Part shown: one piece after another, positions 5,448 through 6,960 of the stretch
Layout: every line of letters begins with the position of its first letter
Numbering within the stretch: the first letter of the stretch is position 1
Origin: Armatimonadota bacterium
GTDB lineage: Bacteria > Armatimonadota > Armatimonadia > Armatimonadales > Armatimonadaceae
Direction: 5' to 3'
DNA: 6,960 nucleotides
Assembly (NCBI GenBank): GCA_014380985.1
Contig: JACMIU010000214.1
Span: forward strand, 1 to 6,960
Program-made: the position numbers and the translations under genes
The notes under the pieces: model-generated
Database searches by the model: none
What the model was told of the DNA's origin: nothing
What the model saw: the letters and a program-made list of their open reading frames with translations, nothing else

Positions 5448-5476
5448 TTGACCGCTCCCCTAACCCGTGGTAATAA
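5448..5476 (+). promoter_or_regulatory. Candidate promoter of the glycosyl hydrolase gene
   Basis: TTGACC (5448-5453) matches a -35 at 5 of 6 positions. TAATAA lies 17 bases further on (5471-5476), and GGTAAT overlaps it at 15-base spacing; neither is a strong -10. This would give a leader of about 40 bases. A competing possibility is TAACTT at 5512-5517, five bases before the ATG, which would give a leaderless message. Confidence 0.35.
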
Positions 5477-5522
5477 GGAAAGGCATACCCGGTTTGAAAC
5501 GTCCGAAAGGCTAACTTCCCTT

Positions 5523-6854
5523 ATGTCCCTGATTCGACGCACCGTTTTATGCTCGCTTGCTGCCTATTCCTTGTTCGCCGCACCGCTTGCGTGGGCGCAG
5601 GAAGAAACCCCGCCCCCTCCCATCGAAGCGACCTACCCCGTGTCGCCGGAAGAAACAGCCGAAGTCGCGCCGCCTGCCGCGTTCACACTCGATGGCGAAG
5701 TACGGGCGATGTGGGTGGTGCGCGATTCGATGACCTCGCCCGCGAAGATTCGCAACGCCGTCGCGCTGGCGAAGAAGCACGGTTTCAATACGTTGTTTGT
5801 GCAGGTGCGCGGGCGCGGCGATGCGTTCTATGATTCCGCTTACGAACCACGCTCTGAGGAACTCGCAGGTAGTGCGGCGGATTTTGACCCGCTGACGGTA
5901 GCGGTAACCGAGGCACACAACGCGGGTTTGGAAATCCACGCTTGGATGAACACCTGCCTCGTTTGGCACAAAGCCCGTGCTCCGTACTCGCGCAAGCACG
6001 TGGTCAACGCGCACCCTGAATGGCTCGTGCGTGACAAAAACAATCGTGTCCAGCGCACCGAAAGCAAGGACTGCGAGGGCGCGTTTCTAAACCCCGCGCT
6101 TCCCGAAGTGCAAACGTACCTGCAAAGCGTGTTCGCCGATGTCGCCACGCGCTACGACGTGGACGGGATTCACCTTGACTACGTGCGCCTTCCTGCAAAC
6201 CGGTTTTCGTTCGGAAACGCGGATGTCGCCCTGTTTCGGCAGTGGCTTGCGCCGCGCCTGACGAAAAACGAGATTGATTACGCCGACTCCAAAACGAAAA
6301 AAGGTAGCCGCCTCGCGTGGTATCATCTGCACCCGAAGGAATGGGCGACGTGGCGGCAGAACAACCTGACCGAAACCGTGCGCGGTATTTCCGAAGCGGT
6401 TCACGCCGCGAAGCCCGACGCGATTGTTTCCGCCGCCGTGTTCCCGAACTACAACGTCGCAAAGAACGACAAGGGGCAGGCGTGGCGCGATTGGCTCAAC
6501 GACGGTCTAATTGATGCCGCTTGCCCGATGAGTTATAACCGCTCGACCGCATTGGTGGCAAGCCAAATCCGCGAGGCGGTTTTAGCGTGTCCGGGTAAGC
6601 CGATTATCGCCGGTGTCGGGGCGTGGCAGGTTCCGTCGGGGTCGGCGGTGGCGAAGGGGCAAGCGTTCCGTAGCCTCGGCACGGCGGGAATCAATTTCTT
6701 TTCCTATGATGGCATGACGCGAAACGGGCGTTCGGAAAAATACCTGAACTCGGTCGGGCGCGGCTTGTTTTCGTCGCGGTCGGCTCCGCGCAACTGGCGA
6801 CGCGGGCAGAAACCAGTTCCCGCCCCGAAGCCCGAAGGCGGTTCGGGTGAGTAG
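5523..6854 (+). CDS. Secreted GHL10-family glycosyl hydrolase (DigH/YngK-like)
   Basis: The protein has 443 residues, with a signal peptide (basic MSLIRR, hydrophobic 7-22) and a likely cleavage after AWA at 23-25. There is no lipobox Cys, so it is probably free in the periplasm or exported. A Pro/Glu-rich linker (26-55) precedes a TIM-barrel hydrolase domain (about 58-400). Family landmarks are GEVRAMWVV at 58-66, FNTLFVQVRGRGDAFYDS at 88-105, the strand ending IHAWMN at 138-143, DGIHLDYVRLP at 214-224, and the late strands with CPMSYNR at 334-340 and FFSYDGM at 392-398. This matches Pfam GHL10, the family of E. coli DigH, which cleaves denuded peptidoglycan glycan strands; the substrate here is inferred. 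Acidic residues D214 and D219 are candidates for the active site. The tail is basic and Pro-rich. ATG 5523 is chosen because the signal peptide begins there; upstream in-frame TTG codons would only add an unrelated polar stretch. Confidence 0.88.
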   Translation: MSLIRRTVLCSLAAYSLFAAPLAWAQEETPPPPIEATYPVSPEETAEVAPPAAFTLDGEVRAMWVVRDSMTSPAKIRNAVALAKKHGFNTLFVQVRGRGDAFYDSAYEPRSEELAGSAADFDPLTVAVTEAHNAGLEIHAWMNTCLVWHKARAPYSRKHVVNAHPEWLVRDKNNRVQRTESKDCEGAFLNPALPEVQTYLQSVFADVATRYDVDGIHLDYVRLPANRFSFGNADVALFRQWLAPRLTKNEIDYADSKTKKGSRLAWYHLHPKEWATWRQNNLTETVRGISEAVHAAKPDAIVSAAVFPNYNVAKNDKGQAWRDWLNDGLIDAACPMSYNRSTALVASQIREAVLACPGKPIIAGVGAWQVPSGSAVAKGQAFRSLGTAGINFFSYDGMTRNGRSEKYLNSVGRGLFSSRSAPRNWRRGQKPVPAPKPEGGSGE

Positions 6855-6960
6855 CCGCGATTTACTCGTCGCGCCGGAGACGGTCGGGATTGACCGCGAC
6901 CGGTGCGCCCGCGCATTGGAAGTGCTTCGCGCCGGGGTCGGCGCGGCGTACCCCGGCGCG
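6847..6960 (+). CDS. Serine hydrolase (beta-lactamase-like), 5' fragment
   Basis: A frame opens at GTG 6847 and stays open to the window end (38 codons). It begins MSSRDLLVAPETVGIDRDRC and continues to EVLRAGVGAAYPGA. The pattern of a Leu/Ala-rich helix followed by PGA is typical of the N-terminus of class C beta-lactamase-related serine hydrolases (AmpC/AmpH/EstB-like), just before the first strand. The catalytic SxxK motif would lie beyond the window, so the call rests on a short stretch. The start overlaps the last 8 bases of the glycosyl hydrolase gene (GTGAGTAG), and AAGGCGG a few bases upstream may serve as the ribosome binding site, so the two genes are probably one operon. Members of this family act as esterases, peptidases or peptidoglycan-related hydrolases. 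Confidence 0.5.
   Translation, partial: MSSRDLLVAPETVGIDRDRCARALEVLRAGVGAAYPGA

Noticed and set aside
5009..5542. A 177-codon minus-strand open frame overlapping the four-helix membrane protein gene in another frame
   Set aside because: It is Arg-rich and patternless, and the competing frame has clear membrane helices. It would also run into the start of the glycosyl hydrolase gene.

Overview
This window looks like ordinary chromosomal backbone of a moderately GC-rich bacterium. I see no mobile element, CRISPR array, tRNA or rRNA. It is gene-dense, with nine complete genes and one cut by the right edge, and the longest gaps are about 100 bp. My best guess at lineage is Armatimonadota or a neighbouring deep-branching phylum. 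The reasons are a YidC with a short helical domain before its insertase core, a short KH-R3H Jag-like protein, and several starts without a Shine-Dalgarno sequence but with a TANNNT hexamer just upstream. This assignment is an inference from memory of these families, with low to moderate confidence.

Layout. (1) Positions 79/97-1520, plus strand: a two-gene unit encoding a multi-pass membrane protein of the TIGR02587 (DUF2391) type and a single-pass TIGR02588-type partner, a pair of unknown function that is usually found together. (2) Positions 1530-4284, minus strand: the conserved rpmH-rnpA-yidD-yidC-jag cluster. It is tightly packed, and rpmH is only 49 codons long. A recognisable promoter and a strong ribosome binding site precede rpmH, and a strong hairpin lies between rpmH and rnpA. 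(3) Positions 4387-4803, plus strand: an ISC-type [2Fe-2S] ferredoxin, divergent from rpmH; the two facing promoters share a perfect palindrome. (4) Positions 4810-5412, minus strand: an unrecognised four-helix membrane protein that converges on the ferredoxin gene. (5) Positions 5523-6854, plus strand: a secreted GHL10 (DigH/YngK-like) glycosyl hydrolase, overlapping by 8 bp the start of a serine hydrolase (beta-lactamase-like) gene that runs off the window.

How it works together. The minus-strand cluster joins ribosome assembly (L34), tRNA 5' processing (the RNase P protein) and membrane protein insertion (YidD, YidC, the Jag-like RNA-binding protein). The right-hand pair suggests envelope or peptidoglycan turnover. 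Nothing here looks like a wholly new system. The points most worth checking are a YidC that appears to lack the conserved groove arginine and has an unusual helical outer domain, the palindrome shared by the rpmH and ferredoxin promoters, the rpmH-rnpA hairpin, and the apparent leaderless starts.
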